A DNA stretch of 64,000 nucleotides from Coniferiporia sulphurascens (GCA_002794785.1 NBBA01000008.1:496001-560000), one strand, 5' to 3'. Positions 30,732 through 44,212 are shown, numbered from the stretch's first letter. A program made the numbers and translations. Notes: generated from the letters alone by a model not told the origin.

Positions 30732-33700
30732 TTACTCTCTGAGTGTGTCGTACAGGAACTTGTAGCTCCTAAGATGGCCCTTCAGACGGCGAATGTCGAT
30801 ACTGAACGTATCGTCCAGACCATCGATCCGCGTGAGCTCGACGGAGAAGCGCACTTCATCGGCTTGATCAACAGTGCGGTCTCCGTAGATGGGTTCATGC
30901 TGTGGTGGAGCTGGCATGACAGGAAGCTTCTCGCGAGAAGAGTTAGATACATCGCGCATATCACCATTAGAGTCGCCCTCAAACGACGGGTGAGCAGATA
31001 CTTGCGACGATTGGCGACGCATAAGGAGCCCTTTGAGCATACCGCCGGTCGACGAGAAGGACGACTGAGACGGCATGGGAAGGCCCCGCTTGTCGATCTG
31101 CGAGTTACATTTGTAAGTATATTGTAAGCACGATAAAAAGAGGGTAAGACCTACTCCATTCGACGCCGCGGAGCCTACCATCGTGAACGCGGTCAGCCCG
31201 CCGGCAGCAGCGCCAGGGCCAGCTTTCTTCCTCTTTGTCCGGATGCAGCGGTATTTGTATTCGCTTTCCTGCTGGACTTCCAAACCCATGTCCAGAAGAA
31301 CTTTTGTTACGTGGGCCATCACCTCTGGCGGGGATCCAGTAGTGACCGTCGTCTGGTCTACCGCACCGTGATGGGGACGAATAGCGGCCTTGTTGTATCC
31401 CGTACGCGTCGATAACCTGCCCATAAATGTGTCATGGTGCGGGGCTGCTGCCGCGACAGATGATTCGGATACGTGCGATGGTGTCACGCGGCCCATGATT
31501 GGCGCCCGCCCGACCTTATTTCTCGGCGTCTCCGACACATACCCGCCAGCAGCAGGCTTCTGTTCAACCCGTTTGGTCAATGACGCACGCATAGCCCGTT
31601 TTTCACTTTCCGCAGTCGGTGTTGGCGCGCGGTCAGAGTTGTTCGCGTCGTCGTAATTACCAGCTGCGTCCCCGGTCGGCGACGACGCACGGCTCTTGCT
31701 CCTGTATCTGAACCATTGCATTACTTTTGAGGCCTTGCTGGTTGACGCGGGGATGTCACCCGAGACGTCGGTGGACGAGAAATGCGGTGTGCTTGAGATA
31801 TCATCTTCTCCCTTCTCGTTTGTCTTCGCAACTGGTGGCACAGTGGGCTTCTCCTTCGGTCGCCTTGTGGCTACTGGAGTGGCATCACCTGCTCCTGGCC
31901 TGCTCTTCGATCGTTGGCTGATTCGCTTGCTTAACGGCTCGACCATTATCGTTAATGTGTTACGCCGCGACTTCTTGGCCTCACCGTTCTTCACAGCGTC
32001 GACACCAGAGTGGTCCGATGCCTTTGAATCTGGAGACGCAGACGGGGTTGCTTTGCCAGAAACTTCCAGCATGGATGGCCATTTGCTTCCCATGGAGCTT
32101 GACGGAGAGCGCGTGGTACCAGTAGGCGTAATACTTGCATCGGATGGCCTCCTGGCCTTGATATTCCCATGAGCACCTCCTTCGTTGTCTGAAGATGTTC
32201 CCCAAAGTTTGCCGACAAATTTATCAACGGACATGCCCTTACGGTGTCTGCTCTTAGATGAACCGGTACCCCCTGCCTTAGCGGAACCAGTACCATTAGC
32301 TCCGTTCGATACATGTCGAGTTTCGTATACTGAGGATGACACGACCTCATTACGCGGTGGACTGGTTGGCGTAACAGAAAGAATAGGAGGTTGCATGCTC
32401 TCAGTGTCCGATGGAGCCGACGAAGATGACTCTTGCTGTGAGTTGGATATTTGCATGCTCGAATATTTCTTGGGCGTAGCATTGCCATTGAAGGATGGTA
32501 CCGGGGGAGATGGGAGGGGCTTGACTTTGACAGCTTTCGGTGTCGAGCTGCCCTTAGGGGCTGCGTTGAATATCTCAGGCTCTGCGACGGAATTGAGCAT
32601 CGCATCTCCCGGAATGACTGCATCGTTGACAGAGACCGCAGAACTTTTATCTTCTGCATCTACGTCCATATCAGTGTCTGCTTGGGGCTCCGGCTCATAC
32701 ATTGGCTCCCCTCTAGTTTTCTGCTTTGGTTTAGCGGGTAACGGCTGTGCAGGTCGAATCTCCTCCTGGGGCTCTCCGCCATATTCTAGCTGGATGGTGT
32801 GGCGTTGTCTGTCCGACTTACGCCTTTCTGGGCTCGTCTTTACAGGTGCGATCGCAGCGGCAACGGGCGGTGGCTGCTTCCTTGATGAGCGGCTAGCAGG
32901 ATTGCTACCCTTTCGGGAGCGGGTATCCTCGCTTTGTCCAACAACCTCGTCAATGATCTGCGATGCAGCTGGAGGAGGACCGAATGGATCATCATCATCG
33001 AATGCTGGGGCCGAATGACCAACGACTGCAGACGCAGCGTGACGCCGACTTACAGGCACCGGCGCCGGGGAAGAAAAGAGGGAGTCGTCGGGATTCGCCT
33101 CGTATAGGAACTCTTGGTTTGACGCGCCTTGACGAGAACGCTGACTGTTGGATGGCATAGGAGGGACGTCTACCCGTGCACTCTGGCTTCGCTGCATCTT
33201 CTGCTGCTCCGCTACTGCCGCTGCGGCCTGCTGCTTCATTTGACGTTGGTATGCCAGGCGCTTCATCTGGTGCTGCTCCATCGCAAGGCGTTCGAGGTCC
33301 TGCAAGTTACGATCGAACAAGTGAGCATAGGGTCTGAGCCAGTGGTGCGCCATAATCGCTTTTAAATCCGCACGGTGCGCCGGGTCGGGAACCAGCATGA
33401 CGGAGAGCAGATCCCGCGCATCGGAAGATACATAATCCGGGAACGTAAGAGGGGTGTTTACAATGTATCTGTAGAGCAGGTTAATGTTGTCGCCATCCGG
33501 ATTCGCGGGATCGTCGTCAAACGGAAGATAGCCCGCAAGCATAGCGTACAGAATAACACCGCAGGACCAAATGTCGACCGCAGATCCAACATACAGACCC
33601 TCCGAAATGACGAGCTCGGGGGCAGCGTAACAAGGACTGCCGCAGCTCGTCTGCATAAGGTCGTCGGAGCGATGTTCAAAGCGGTTGGCAAATCCGAAAT

Positions 33701-34513
33701 CGGTGATAATAACATTGCGATGACGATCCAAAAGTAGGTTCTCTAGCTTTAGATCGCGGTGCACTATTTTCTTTTGGTGTATGTACCACACGCCCGATAT
33801 GAGCTGGGCAAATAGCTTGCATGCGTCCCTTTCCTTCAGATACCGATGCGCCAGGATATGGTCGAATAATTCTCCGCCGGAAGCATATTCCAGAATGATT
33901 CCGATGTACTTGTCGGTCTCGATTACGTCGTAAAGCCGTACGATATTTGGGTGTTTTATTGTCTGCGAAAACGATAAGGGTGAAAAAACGAAGTCAAGAA
34001 ACAACCAATGACGTTACATACCCGGAGAACCTCAATTTCACGTTCTACTTTAGACATCCTGACTGCTGTGTCGATGTTTCCGCGTCGTATAAGCTTTACG
34101 GCTACCTCCTCGCCCCATTGGGAGTGCAGCCCTAACTTGACCTTGCCGAATTCACCCTCGCCAAGTGTTTGCAAAAGTAGATAGGGCCCAAACTTGGGAA
34201 TAGAACGACGGGGATGGGCTGCTGCGTATGCAACAGCTGCCGGGTGGGAATAGACATCGCGGTAGCCGACCTGCTCTTCACGCTCTGGCTGCGAGGTTAC
34301 GACCTGATGGGAGGCCCGCTTGCGAGATGCCTGCGAGCCATTATGGACCGGTGCAGAGTGCGGCGCCGAGGTTGGATAGACCTGGGCGGAGGCAGGGCGG
34401 GCGCTGGCCGAACCTTGGCCGGTGTTGGAAGCTGCAGCGACCGAGCGAGAGGACTGGGACGGACCTGCTGCGGACGCGTCGGGAATCTGCAGCCGGGTGG
34501 ACGAGTCGTTCAT
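30732..34513 (-). CDS. KIN4: Kin4-type CAMKL serine/threonine protein kinase
   Basis: Predicted 1221-aa kinase. Exons (minus): 34022-34513, 31155-33962, 30732-31097. The intron at 31098-31154 is 57 nt, a multiple of three without a stop, so retention would give 1240 aa. The kinase domain runs from [12 protein letters not shown] and VAVKLIRRG through [32 protein letters not shown] and [13 protein letters not shown] to [16 protein letters not shown]. The [21 protein letters not shown] loop is characteristic of the Kin4/Frk1 (budding yeast) and Ppk1 (fission yeast) group. In yeast, Kin4 acts in the spindle position checkpoint. A long disordered Ser/Pro-rich region follows. The C-terminus ([23 protein letters not shown]) looks like a KA1 domain. 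The subfamily name is from memory of these motifs. Confidence 0.9.
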
Positions 34514-35232
34514 AGCGGACGGGGATGAGGACGAAGCTGAACAAGACGGCGGTCAGTAGATTTGCGGGCGGAGTTTAGACCGCTGGGGGGTGCGCAGTTG
34601 GGCGACGGGCGCTGCCACGCCACACGTGGCCTGCGAACAAAGGCACAGGGACTCACAGGATGCTGTTGATGGCGACGGGGGGCGCTGCTCGCTGCTGACG
34701 ACGACGGCGAGCAGCAGGAGTTGGAAAATGAGAGAAGAAGGGAACGCGTCGGCACAGGAAAGAGGTTCAAGCGTGAGTAACTGCCGTCCCCTTTATGGCC
34801 AAGGTCGCCTAAGCGCTGCTACTCGCCACTGCGGTCTGCAGCTGTCGTCCCTCGTCGTTTCCGGATGTCCCGAGCACGACGTGTGGTCTGTGTCTCTTCT
34901 TGTCCACGCCGTGGACAGCGAGGGGCAGGGGCAGGCGTGTTATTGCTATTGATTCACGAATCATGCACTGGACGGCGCATCGGCTATCTGTGTCCTGATG
35001 TTGCGTACGCGACAACGACCCACTGCTCCCCAGTCATCTAACTCTTTTCTGATTCTACATTCGCTATGTTCCATTTTACATATTCTACACCCATCTGCTG
35101 CCACGTTTAAGGACTTGTCTAAATAGCGCATGGCCAGCTTCCAGATTGCTCGTAAGATATAGACACGCCGCCCTGCCAGTGCGTGCGGCCATCAACATGC
35201 TTTCTCCATGAAGAACGGAGTTTTGCTCTCAC
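34514..35232. other. Upstream region of kinase / 3' region of ADE13
   Basis: No gene. It contains the presumed promoter and 5' UTR of the kinase and the 3' UTR of adenylosuccinate lyase. Purine/pyrimidine-biased stretches near 34.55-34.75 kb open short frames on both strands. Confidence 0.55.
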
Positions 35233-37411
35233 TTATACATTCAGCTCAGCCTTCACAGAGATTTGGATGTCCTGTTTAAACTCGTCAAGGTCTAACGCGG
35301 GCTCAACCCACTCCTTCAGGAATTGGTCGACCTGTTCCGGCGCTCGCCCAACAAAGCTCCGTGGGTCTAGCAGCGTGTCCAGCTGTGTTTTGATCCCATC
35401 GAAGTATGGATCGTTCCTCACGCGTTCGATAAGGTCGTTCTCTCCGCCCTCTTCTTTCACTACGCGAGCAGCCTGGTGCGAAAGGACCTGTGGATTTAAA
35501 AAAATAAATTAGCGGATAATTTACTTCACGACGCGTCGATCAAACAATCAAACACTTGGTTACGGCCTTGCCCGAGGGTATAAATACGCGACAAAGACGT
35601 ACTCGAATCTTCTCGTGTGCCTCTTGGCGATCGCCTCCGTTCTTCACCACAGCCATGATGATGTTCTCGGTCGCCATGAACGGCAACTCCTGACTGATTC
35701 GACGTGCAATAACCTTCGGGTACACGACGAGTCCCTCAGAGACATTTTGCAAAGTCGTCAGCACAATGTCTGCTGTCAGGAAGGCCTCCGGCAGGGTCAC
35801 GCGGCGATTTGCGCTGTATGCCAGATTATTACATGTTCTAAGGGAATTGATACGAAATGGGGGACTGCACCTGTCGTCCAATGTTCGTTCAAACCATTGT
35901 ACGCTTGAGGTCATCAATGTGTTTTGATGAAGCACCATCAAGTGTCTCGAAAGCGAGCAGATCCGCTCGCTGCGCATAGGATTACGCTTGTATGCCATCG
36001 CGGAACTCCCAATCTGATCGACCTCGAAGGGCTCCTCGATTTCCTGAAAATTGAATGGATTACTGAGCCTTGTACTTGTCTTGATTGTCTCTGTTATTGG
36101 GCACGAAATTTTTTGAGTAACGTACCTTAAGGTTCGCCAGCAGTCTGATGTCTGTAGCAATTTTGTGCGCTGTGGCGCCAAATGACGCAAGTGGCATGAG
36201 CACGTCGATGTCTATTTTGCGTGAGTATGTCTGCGATGTCACTGGGTATGCGTAGCTGAAGCCTAAGAGCTCTGTGACACGTTTGTCAAGGGCCTCAACC
36301 TGTCGATTTGAGTATCGTTTGAGTATCGTTTTCAGGCTGATGAGACAGATCGGATTTTGTGCGCTAACCTTTTCGTGGTCGCCGTCAAAGAGTGTGAAGA
36401 AGCTGGCCTGCGTGCCTGTAGTGCCCTTGACTCCCCTGAAGCCGAGGTCATCTCTTGCGCGTTTGATGTTGCGCAGATCCCAGAGCAGTTCCTACGAACG
36501 GATAAACAAAATGACGAGTGTGATGGGAAAGGCCTCGGAGAAGGAGTATACCTGGATCCACAAAGTGCACCGCTTTCCGACAGTCGTGAGCTGTGCCGGT
36601 TGGAAGTGGGTGAAACCGAGTGTGGGTAGATCACGGTACTGCTTTGCGAAATTCGAAAGGCGATCGATCACGACAACCAGCTTCGCTAGAATTAGCGTGA
36701 GCGCCTCACGCAGGAATATGAGGTCGGCGTTGCTATTTTGAGACGAGGTTTTTGATTTTAGAAAGTGTGTTTAATGACGCCCGTTGAGAATGAATGGATG
36801 AAGAGTATTTAGCTTTGCGCATGCCGCCCAGCTTGATGGAACTCACTCTGTCACGTAGCATGACGTCGCCCCCAAACTGCAGATGTACCGGTTCGTAAGA
36901 TTGGAGAAAGGGAAGCAGGAAGACGGACTGTATAATGCCAGCAGCGGCGGGGGCGACTGTGCCAAATGTGTGTACATGCGCCATCACGTCGTGTCGTCTC
37001 TTCTTCTCTTCTTTTGCGGCGATATCAAACTGATCCTTGTCGAGGTGCTACATTTATGTTTATGAGTTGAAATGAGAAAGCGAAAAAGGAAGGACCATAC
37101 AAGATTCTCCTTCATCTCAGCGATAGCTTCGTCCGGGATCGGAAGACCCAGCTCCTTCTCCGCAATCGCGAGGTTCAGCCACAGCTTCCGCCATGTATGA
37201 AAGCGCATCTATGTGTCATGATAAGACCATGAGTATGTAAAAGTGACAATAACAAAGGGTTCATGACACACGGCAGGCGAGAAAAGATGCGCCATCTCCT
37301 TGCTTGCATATCGACTGTATGCGGCTCATTGATACAGTTTCATATCCTCAAACAGTTTTGGATACGTGCATACCTCGACAAAGGCGACTGGTAAGTGTTG
37401 AATGCATCCAT
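35233..37411 (-). CDS. ADE13: Adenylosuccinate lyase
   Basis: Predicted 484 aa, matching the usual fungal length of about 480. Exons (minus): 37374-37411, 37272-37314, 37101-37208, 36929-37047, 36847-36876, 36552-36732, 36369-36491, 36126-36299, 35871-36043, 35603-35813, 35233-35487. The enzyme acts twice in purine synthesis, splitting SAICAR and adenylosuccinate to release fumarate, as a homotetramer in the cytosol. The superfamily signature loop [15 protein letters not shown] is intact, as are [28 protein letters not shown] and the C-terminal [12 protein letters not shown]. One intron carries an 11-bp tandem duplication near 36307-36328. All splice junctions keep frame, so the gene looks functional. 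Confidence 0.96.
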
Positions 37412-37961
37412 CGTGTCTAGTCCAGTTACACAGATGGAGGATGACGGGTGATGAGTCGAGAGAGCTTCAAGCCCACTCAAACTTTGCGCTTCTGTCCACG
37501 AAAGGGAAATCTAATCTAATCACGCCGATCCTTATTTTGTGCCAGAAGCGGTATTGGTTACGGGCGGGTTGCCGGCATTGTTTTGAACTCCGATGATTGA
37601 CAATCAGCGACGAGTCTGGGAGACAGGCAACTATCTCTTGTGCTTTCTCGTCTCCTCTGGGCCATGTCCTATTTGAGTCCCAAGCAACGTTGTTCGACAA
37701 GGTAAAACATCGTCCAGAACCAAACGGCCCAAGTTATCGAAGTGGAACTTCTATAAGACAAGGCGCTCGTGTCAGCCTATCTTTTATGTCGCATTGCTGC
37801 TTTCCATACGAAATCGTCACGCAAACGCAATAACTGCTCATGCATTATTTTAAGTAATTATATTTCCTTATTTATTTCCTTAAAAGCGACTATATTTACA
37901 CATGGTCGAGGAAAATACTAAATTCTTTTGACGAAAAGGGCGTCTTGAGCGTCGATTTCTC
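37412..37961. other. Upstream region of ADE13 / 3' flank of P450 copy 4
   Basis: No gene. 550 bp, AT-rich near 37.8-37.95 kb, with the ADE13 promoter at its left end. Confidence 0.55.
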
Positions 37962-40302
37962 TCATTCTCGAACTTCATCCCGAATCATTTGTGTATGCCT
38001 TGCACTCCTCGGGACTATAGCGCATTTAAAGGCTTTAGGGGAACTATAGCACGTCATCAGCGATGTCAAGTTGCAAAAATCACCATTCACTGCCGGCACC
38101 CACCGAATTGCTTCATTCTCAAATTCAAGATTGGGAGGTTCCTCCACTCCTGTTGTGGGATTTTTGCATGATCGTATGTCAAATGCTGCCAGAACGTTCG
38201 CCATAGCCATCCAGACTATCGCATCCACAAAGAACTTTCCTGGGCAAACCCTGTGGATCGTCACGGGTTCTGCTCAGACTCCAGTGGCAAAAAAAGTAAA
38301 ATCAAAATTACCTTCTGCCGAACCCAAAAACAATCGAGCTAGGGTCCTCCTCCACCGTAAATGTTGTGTCTCCGTCAAGATTCTCGTTATCAAGAGCAAA
38401 TTCGCTCTTCGCAGTCGACCTGTTGGCATGCCTTTCGGGAGAAAACATATCTGGGTTGGGGAAAAAATCTTCGTCCCGCATCATTTGCCTACACGATGGC
38501 CTTCAGCATGTAGCCAAACTCGTCTGGGGAGGAAAATTATTGCATACCATATATTCGATATTGCCATCGACCCTTCCGGTATTGTCCATCCTCGGTAATA
38601 CTCAGTCTGAGTAGAACGGTGTGGGAAGCCTGTGGTTCAGTTTCAGAGCTCTACTTTATTTGTCTCTTTTTCAAAACTTGCGCTCGTACCTAGGGGGAGT
38701 GGCGGTTGGATTCTTAAAGTCCTTTCTGAGCACTGGATATACTAAAACCTCCTATGGGAGCTCACCGGTAAACCTCTCTCAAGATGCAGTCAATATACGG
38801 CAGGCTCTTCCGGTCGTCGAGCGTGGGTAAGCGGTCCGTTCCGACTACGGCGTCAATCTCTTCTTGGGCTTTCTTTACGACCTCAGGATGTAGCGTCATC
38901 ATCAAGAAGAAAGTCGCTACTGTAGACTTTGTCTATGCCGGTGTAGATCGTGTGAAACGGTTAACGAAGGTTGAAAGTACGGAACATACCGTATCGACCC
39001 CAGCTGAAAAAAATACGGTGAGGCTACATTGTTTTCGCATGCCACATTACTCACCATTATAGATAGTCGTACCGAATATCTTGATATCCTCCTCATGTTC
39101 ATGATCAATTACGTTCAGGTCTTCGTACTCATCCAAGAGGTTAGATACCACGCTGGGGCGAGCCGTACCAGACGCCTGTCAACAAATTAAGGTTTGTTTG
39201 ATGCATATAATAGTCAAGTAAAATACCCTTTTCTCTTTTACTTCCGCGTAAGGGACGGCCATCATCTTCTCGACGACTTCTCTGATCTCCAGAGCCAGCC
39301 GTTTCAGACCCATCCCAGGCACCCATACGGGTATATGCCGCACTTCGATACACATGGAAGTCAGCGCCAATAGAAGCGTGATCATTACGAAATAAGTGCT
39401 CACAGATCGGAACCAAGTCTAATAAAGTGGTACCGACACTCCCCGCACTTGCCGTCATGTACATCGCCCGTTCAACCAGCTCAGCCAATGCATCATCGTC
39501 ATCCACTACTTCGTGTCCGTATGTGATGAGGATAACCGTTCCGGCGATGAATCTGACCATTCATCAAGATTCGGTTAAATCCTCCCGGAATAATTAGCGA
39601 TATTTTGACTCCGTACCTGTGTATATGTCCTAAAAACCCATCCGGTTCAACCAACAGCCTGCGCAAAAACTTGCGGATCTCCCCCTCCTGTATATTCCTG
39701 AACGAGGAAACCGCTTGATGACCGAGGTTCTGCTGCATCATCCGGCGGTGTTTTCTGAAGCGATTACCATATCGAAGCACCGGAAGCGTAAGTTCGAAAC
39801 CCATCCTGAAATGCAAACGCGGGAAATGAATATGTTCTAAAGAGAAAGTCTTAGAAACACATACAAGTTAACTATAGGAACATGAGGCCTGTCGGAGAAC
39901 ACCATGCTTTTTTTCTCCAACAGGTCTCGTGCTGCCGCCACAGAATTTAATATAAGGATCGAGTGACCAGGCGCATGCACATGGATCACGTTGCCTGAAA
40001 AAGTCGGGATTATGTGATTATGTCGGCATCCGTGCTCATTGGAACAACCGTCAAAAATATAAATTAGGCTTACCATAAAATTTCTTCCAAGCAGCGAATG
40101 TCTTCCACGATTCGCGCCGCGGGATTTTCCTTGTGTGCCCGATAAAAGGGTCCGCAGGGGGTCCAGGGGGGAAACGGCTGGATAGTACCCCACGCCTCCA
40201 GACAAAAGCATAAGTGATACAGACTGTAAAGGCAGCAACGGTATACGGGAGAAAAGTGAGAGGCATGAAGGAGAGGCTAATTGGAGGAGTGGATTTGGGC
40301 AC
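37962..40302 (-). CDS. Cytochrome P450 monooxygenase (copy 4, intact)
   Basis: Predicted 541 aa, paralogue of the P450s in the first 13 kb. Exons (minus): 40074-40302, 39865-39994, 39617-39805, 39404-39552, 39227-39342, 39055-39175, 38990-39003, 38766-38932, 38690-38712, 38548-38629, 38312-38488, 38104-38250, 37962-38043. Exon lengths 189, 149, 116, 121, 14, 167, 23, 82, 177 and 147 equal those of the gene at 7020-9389. It shows an N-terminal anchor, the hinge [14 protein letters not shown] (312-317), ExxR as EVYR (369-372), FSPERH, and the heme loop FGFGRRVCPG with Cys468. It sits 25 kb from its relatives, between ADE13 and a WPGY gene. Substrate unknown. A weak TATA (TATAAGTA) lies 46 nt upstream. 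Confidence 0.94.
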
Positions 40303-40347
40303 AGGTAGTGCTAGGGACTCAGACCCACCTCAGACCTTCCTCCTGTG

Positions 40348-40355
40348 TACTTATA
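40348..40355 (-). promoter_or_regulatory. TATA-like box of P450 copy 4
   Basis: TATAAGTA on the minus strand, 46 nt upstream of the start codon at 40302; a weaker match than in copies 2 and 3. Confidence 0.35.
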
Positions 40356-42613
40356 CGTCCAGGCGTCGGACTTCGATACTGTGCTCCTATACAAGCTCGT
40401 AGATCATGATGTCCCCTTTTTCCGGGTTGTGCCGTTTTCGTGCCGGGTCAAAGCTGTTTCCCGAGCTCCGTAGCATATAACTAAAATTCAAAATTGTGAA
40501 TTGATTAGCCGATTAGCACGGAAGTTTTGTGCAAATGTTTTGTCCGGGAACTTTGGGACATCCGAAGCGGCTATCGGAAGCGATGGAAAAGTAGACTGTT
40601 CATACGCAAAGAGGAAAGTAGATCCGTATCTTATGGTGATAGAAGATATTTGAAAATGTAGTATTTTAGGCTCGTTGCATTAATCACGGCCCGGGAGAGT
40701 AAAGCTTATCATCCTAATGATTCCATTGGAATCAATTTCATTCATCAGTATGGATAGCTATTCAGGTACCTATAAAGTGGCTGAGTGAAGACATCGATAG
40801 GGGTCTCGATAAAAATGTCAACGGAGTACTGGTCATCGCGTGCGGAACAATTGCTTATTGCGCTTCGATCTTAAGTCCTATGGGCGACTTATCTCCATAG
40901 CTACGGGTATGTGCGAAGCCGGCGCCTGCATTCGATTTTTAAATTCACTGAGTCTCAGGGAAGGTAAGCCCGAGAGTATGCATACCGTGAACGATGGATA
41001 ATCAAACGAATCCCCTCTAGCGTGTGGTCGCGAGATTGCAGTGGGCATGACACGGGGTGCCGACCGAAACTAAGCGGCTACCTCTCTGTGTCTTTATTCC
41101 GAGAGCCTCTCCGAGTCATGTACCTCCCTCGACTGTGTTTAATGCGAAGGGTTTTAGCTATCGAAATAGGTCTACGAGTTTTTCAGTTGCTTGCTTAACA
41201 TACATCAGCCACAAAGGAGTTCGGACCCCGAAGGGGGGCGCACCGGGCCGTATCGGCAATCGGCGCCAGTATTTTCAGAGGCAATAGTCGCTTGTAGCCA
41301 GAATTTTCGGAGAGAAATTTATCTTCACATTGTGGTCGGACCGCGGCTCCAAGGAGTCTATCCACTAATTCCAAGTGCTGTAAACACATCGACGGTTTTG
41401 TCAATGGATTCCGCCGACACCTGATTAATGGTCCGGGTTTAGGTTCGGAATACCACCAGCACTCGGAGCTCGTCCAATAGGCGTGCTAGCCCACGGAAGC
41501 GAGGAGAACATGGAGAGAAACGAGGTAGGGAGTGTGTGAACTCCGTCTTCGTGGAACAAGTGTACGCGAGATAACGAAAACGATTGTCAGCTATATACCG
41601 ATATAGCTTGCGTGGCACGCACGAACCCTGTGGCGTTTTCAATTTTGAAATGGTTTACCAGTGTGGCGGCCGGAGAACAGCATAATGAAAATGATAATTT
41701 GTATTTCATTTGCATACTGACACCGGCGAGATTTTTTTGTCACCTTCGTAGGTGAGAAACTGCCAGTAAAAAGGGGGTGCCGTGAACGATCCCAAAACCT
41801 TGTCGGCTGTCAATAACAGAAGACAGGGCGGACTTCAAATTTGGACGGAGAATGGGGCCCTTCTACGAGTTAAGATAGTAGCCACGTAAGACGAGTTTTG
41901 TCAACTGTGTTGTTGAAGCCGCTTGATTGAATGCGAGACGCCAGAACGGGGTAAAAGGAGACCGACGTCGGACTGTCTCGAAGCTCATCCTGCTTCTCAA
42001 GAAAGGTGATAGCATATTGCGGCTGACTTTTCTATAGACAGGCAGGAGACAGGAGATAGTTGTAGGAGAAGCAAAGATCGGGAGGGGTGTCGATATTGTA
42101 GGACCGAAGTACGACCTGGGGTCCGAGGCGCGTCTCAAGCACGTCTTTTAAGCTCCGCTTCAAATGCATACTCGGTTGGCATACAACCTTACCACTTCCT
42201 GTAGTCAGTATATTTCGCAACCCATATTGGGGTGGGGGAATTGTTTTCAAAGGTAACGTGTCCTTTGTGACCTAGTTGCTTGTCTACTAATAAGAATGGA
42301 AGCGCCGTAACTCCTAGGCCCTGCAGAACGCGCTCCGCAGTTTCCTCCATTGGGTCCGACGCTCATAAGGCAGCACGCGGCGATGGGCGACATGTCCACT
42401 GGCGCTAGGTACTTCCTACCGGGAAGTCGACATGTCCGACATTCATTTAAGTACATATTACGCTCCATCCTTCTGGAGTATATATGAGCTCTAGAAGGTG
42501 ACTGGACGATCTTATGAGAAACGCGACAATGATTATGAATTTGCTATGTACGTGGTAGTAATACAGAATGAATGCCGGGAACTATGAATACAAGCTGATT
42601 GATGGACTGATGT
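40356..42613. other. Long gene-less stretch
   Basis: About 2.3 kb without a supportable gene. A plus-strand CCTATAAAG near 40769 has no credible gene downstream. Frames of 62-91 codons have no motifs. Confidence 0.5.
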
Positions 42614-43374
42614 TCATGCTACACCTGCGGTGCTAGAAGGAGTTTTTTTGGGATAAATGTAGGCGTCGAGATTTACTTGCCAAACGCCGTCAACCGTATT
42701 TTTAAGACCGACGAGATAGACATTGTTGGGGCTAAGCCATTCTCTGCTGTATCCACTGCCAATCTTAAAAGGAGCCCGCCCTTCGCTGCAAGAAATTCTG
42801 GCACAATTCTTTTAAAAAAAACAGTTACCAAAATATCAGCTTTGTTGTGTGACTGTGATTTTAATTAAAAGGACTTACAGTCATGAGTTTGCTGATCTGC
42901 CTTGCGGCTTGCGTAACAAGCATGGCAAGGGTGATGGAGACGGATCCCCCTTCAATCATGATATTGACGTTCTCGACAGACGATATTCCGGAGTAACCTG
43001 GCCACTGAAATAACAAACGTTAGTACGATGATTCGCATACACGAGGTATCAACTCACATTGACAAAAAGCTTGATGGTATGATACTTAACCTTCCCAATA
43101 ACAGGCTCATTTGCACCCACGATTTGGGATGATTTGGTCGACATTGCTTCGCGTATACTAATCCCAAAGCCATCCGGGAGTTTGATTGAAATGGGGGCAA
43201 GGTCGCCCTTTACGACAGCTTTATGGGGCCATTTTATAACTTTGTACTCCTTCTGTGGGACGGTGAACCTAAAAATATGTCAATTGGCAAATTTTTATAG
43301 AGTATTGTGTACTGGTTTGCTCACAGCATAGGATAGTCCATTCTTGATGTCGTGCTTGAAGCGATATTAGACAT
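42614..43374 (-). CDS. Small WPGY-motif protein, family of unknown function (copy 2)
   Basis: Predicted 193 aa. Exons (minus): 43325-43374, 43058-43268, 42879-43004, 42614-42808, all in frame. It aligns along its length with the protein at 24692-25357: APISIKLPDGFGISIREA in exon 2, WPGYSGISSVEN opening exon 3, a Cys pair (NCARISC), and NNVYLVGLKNTVDGVWQV before the end. It differs by a 12-residue longer N-terminus and a C-terminal extension after DAYI. Conserved tryptophans, the Cys pair and intron phases argue for selection as a protein. No signal peptide or membrane segment. Function unknown; the copies lie on opposite strands, about 18 kb apart. Confidence 0.83.
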
Positions 43375-44212
43375 TCGGATGAAGAGACGAGAGACGAGAC
43401 TGGATCAACTTGGTTCGGGGTGAAGGGGGATGATTCTGGAGACATCCTGAGGCTCTCGCAGGCCATTAAATATCCGTACGACGACGCCAAAGCTGCAAGT
43501 GGGCTTGAGCTCGAACGTGTGCATGCCTTCTCTTTCTTTGTGATGAGGAGGGCTGTGGTGGGAAAAAGGGTCAAGATCGGGTCGGGCAAAGAGGTATCGC
43601 GGCCCAAGCACTAAAGCGAATAACCACGGCCGAGCCGCGATGTGTAATGAATTCCCAATCCAATCCAAGCCACTATCATGTAACAGTGCCCTTCTACGAC
43701 CCACCATGTAAGGCTGTCATTATTTTCAAGGCGGACACATGGTTTCGAGAAAGAGAGCTCACAGAAGCATCGAGGCAGTCGGTGGCCTTTGAGGAATCAC
43801 GGTGACCAATATTAAATGGCATGAACGGCTTTGAAACGAGAACTTGGCCTTTTTGTGTCTTGGAGAATTTGATGCCGATCCGGCGATCACGCAAATCGCA
43901 ACACAATTGCTGCTACGCCCAAACCTTATGGTATTCTTTCACTTGAATTCCGGTAGACTTCGGGGACTTCAGGCTTCACACGGGAAGACCGGTTTCAAAA
44001 ATACGGGAGTTTTCTCATGATCCCTGGATGTATCACGCGGAATCGTGTGGCTTCCAGCAAATTTCGTTGCAGTGCTGGATTTCAAGCAATTAATGACATT
44101 AAGATTAAATCATTGCATAGCAGTACGGCCTTGATTGAATTGCGTGTCGAAAGATAAGGTACTAAGAATGGAGAGCGGACGGCCCATCAAAGTGGAGAAT
44201 GCTTCAGTGTTG
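43375..44212. other. Intergenic
   Basis: No gene supported between the WPGY gene (minus, start at 43374) and the 3' end of the metallophosphoesterase gene. It contains the WPGY copy 2 promoter region; no TATA box is obvious. Confidence 0.5.

Noticed and set aside
32185..33018. 277-codon frame antisense to the kinase gene
   Set aside because: It mirrors the Ser/Pro-rich disordered region of the kinase; the sense frame has the domain evidence.
36307..36328. 11-bp tandem duplication in an ADE13 intron
   Set aside because: A short repeat within an intron that leaves splice sites intact; no sign of function.
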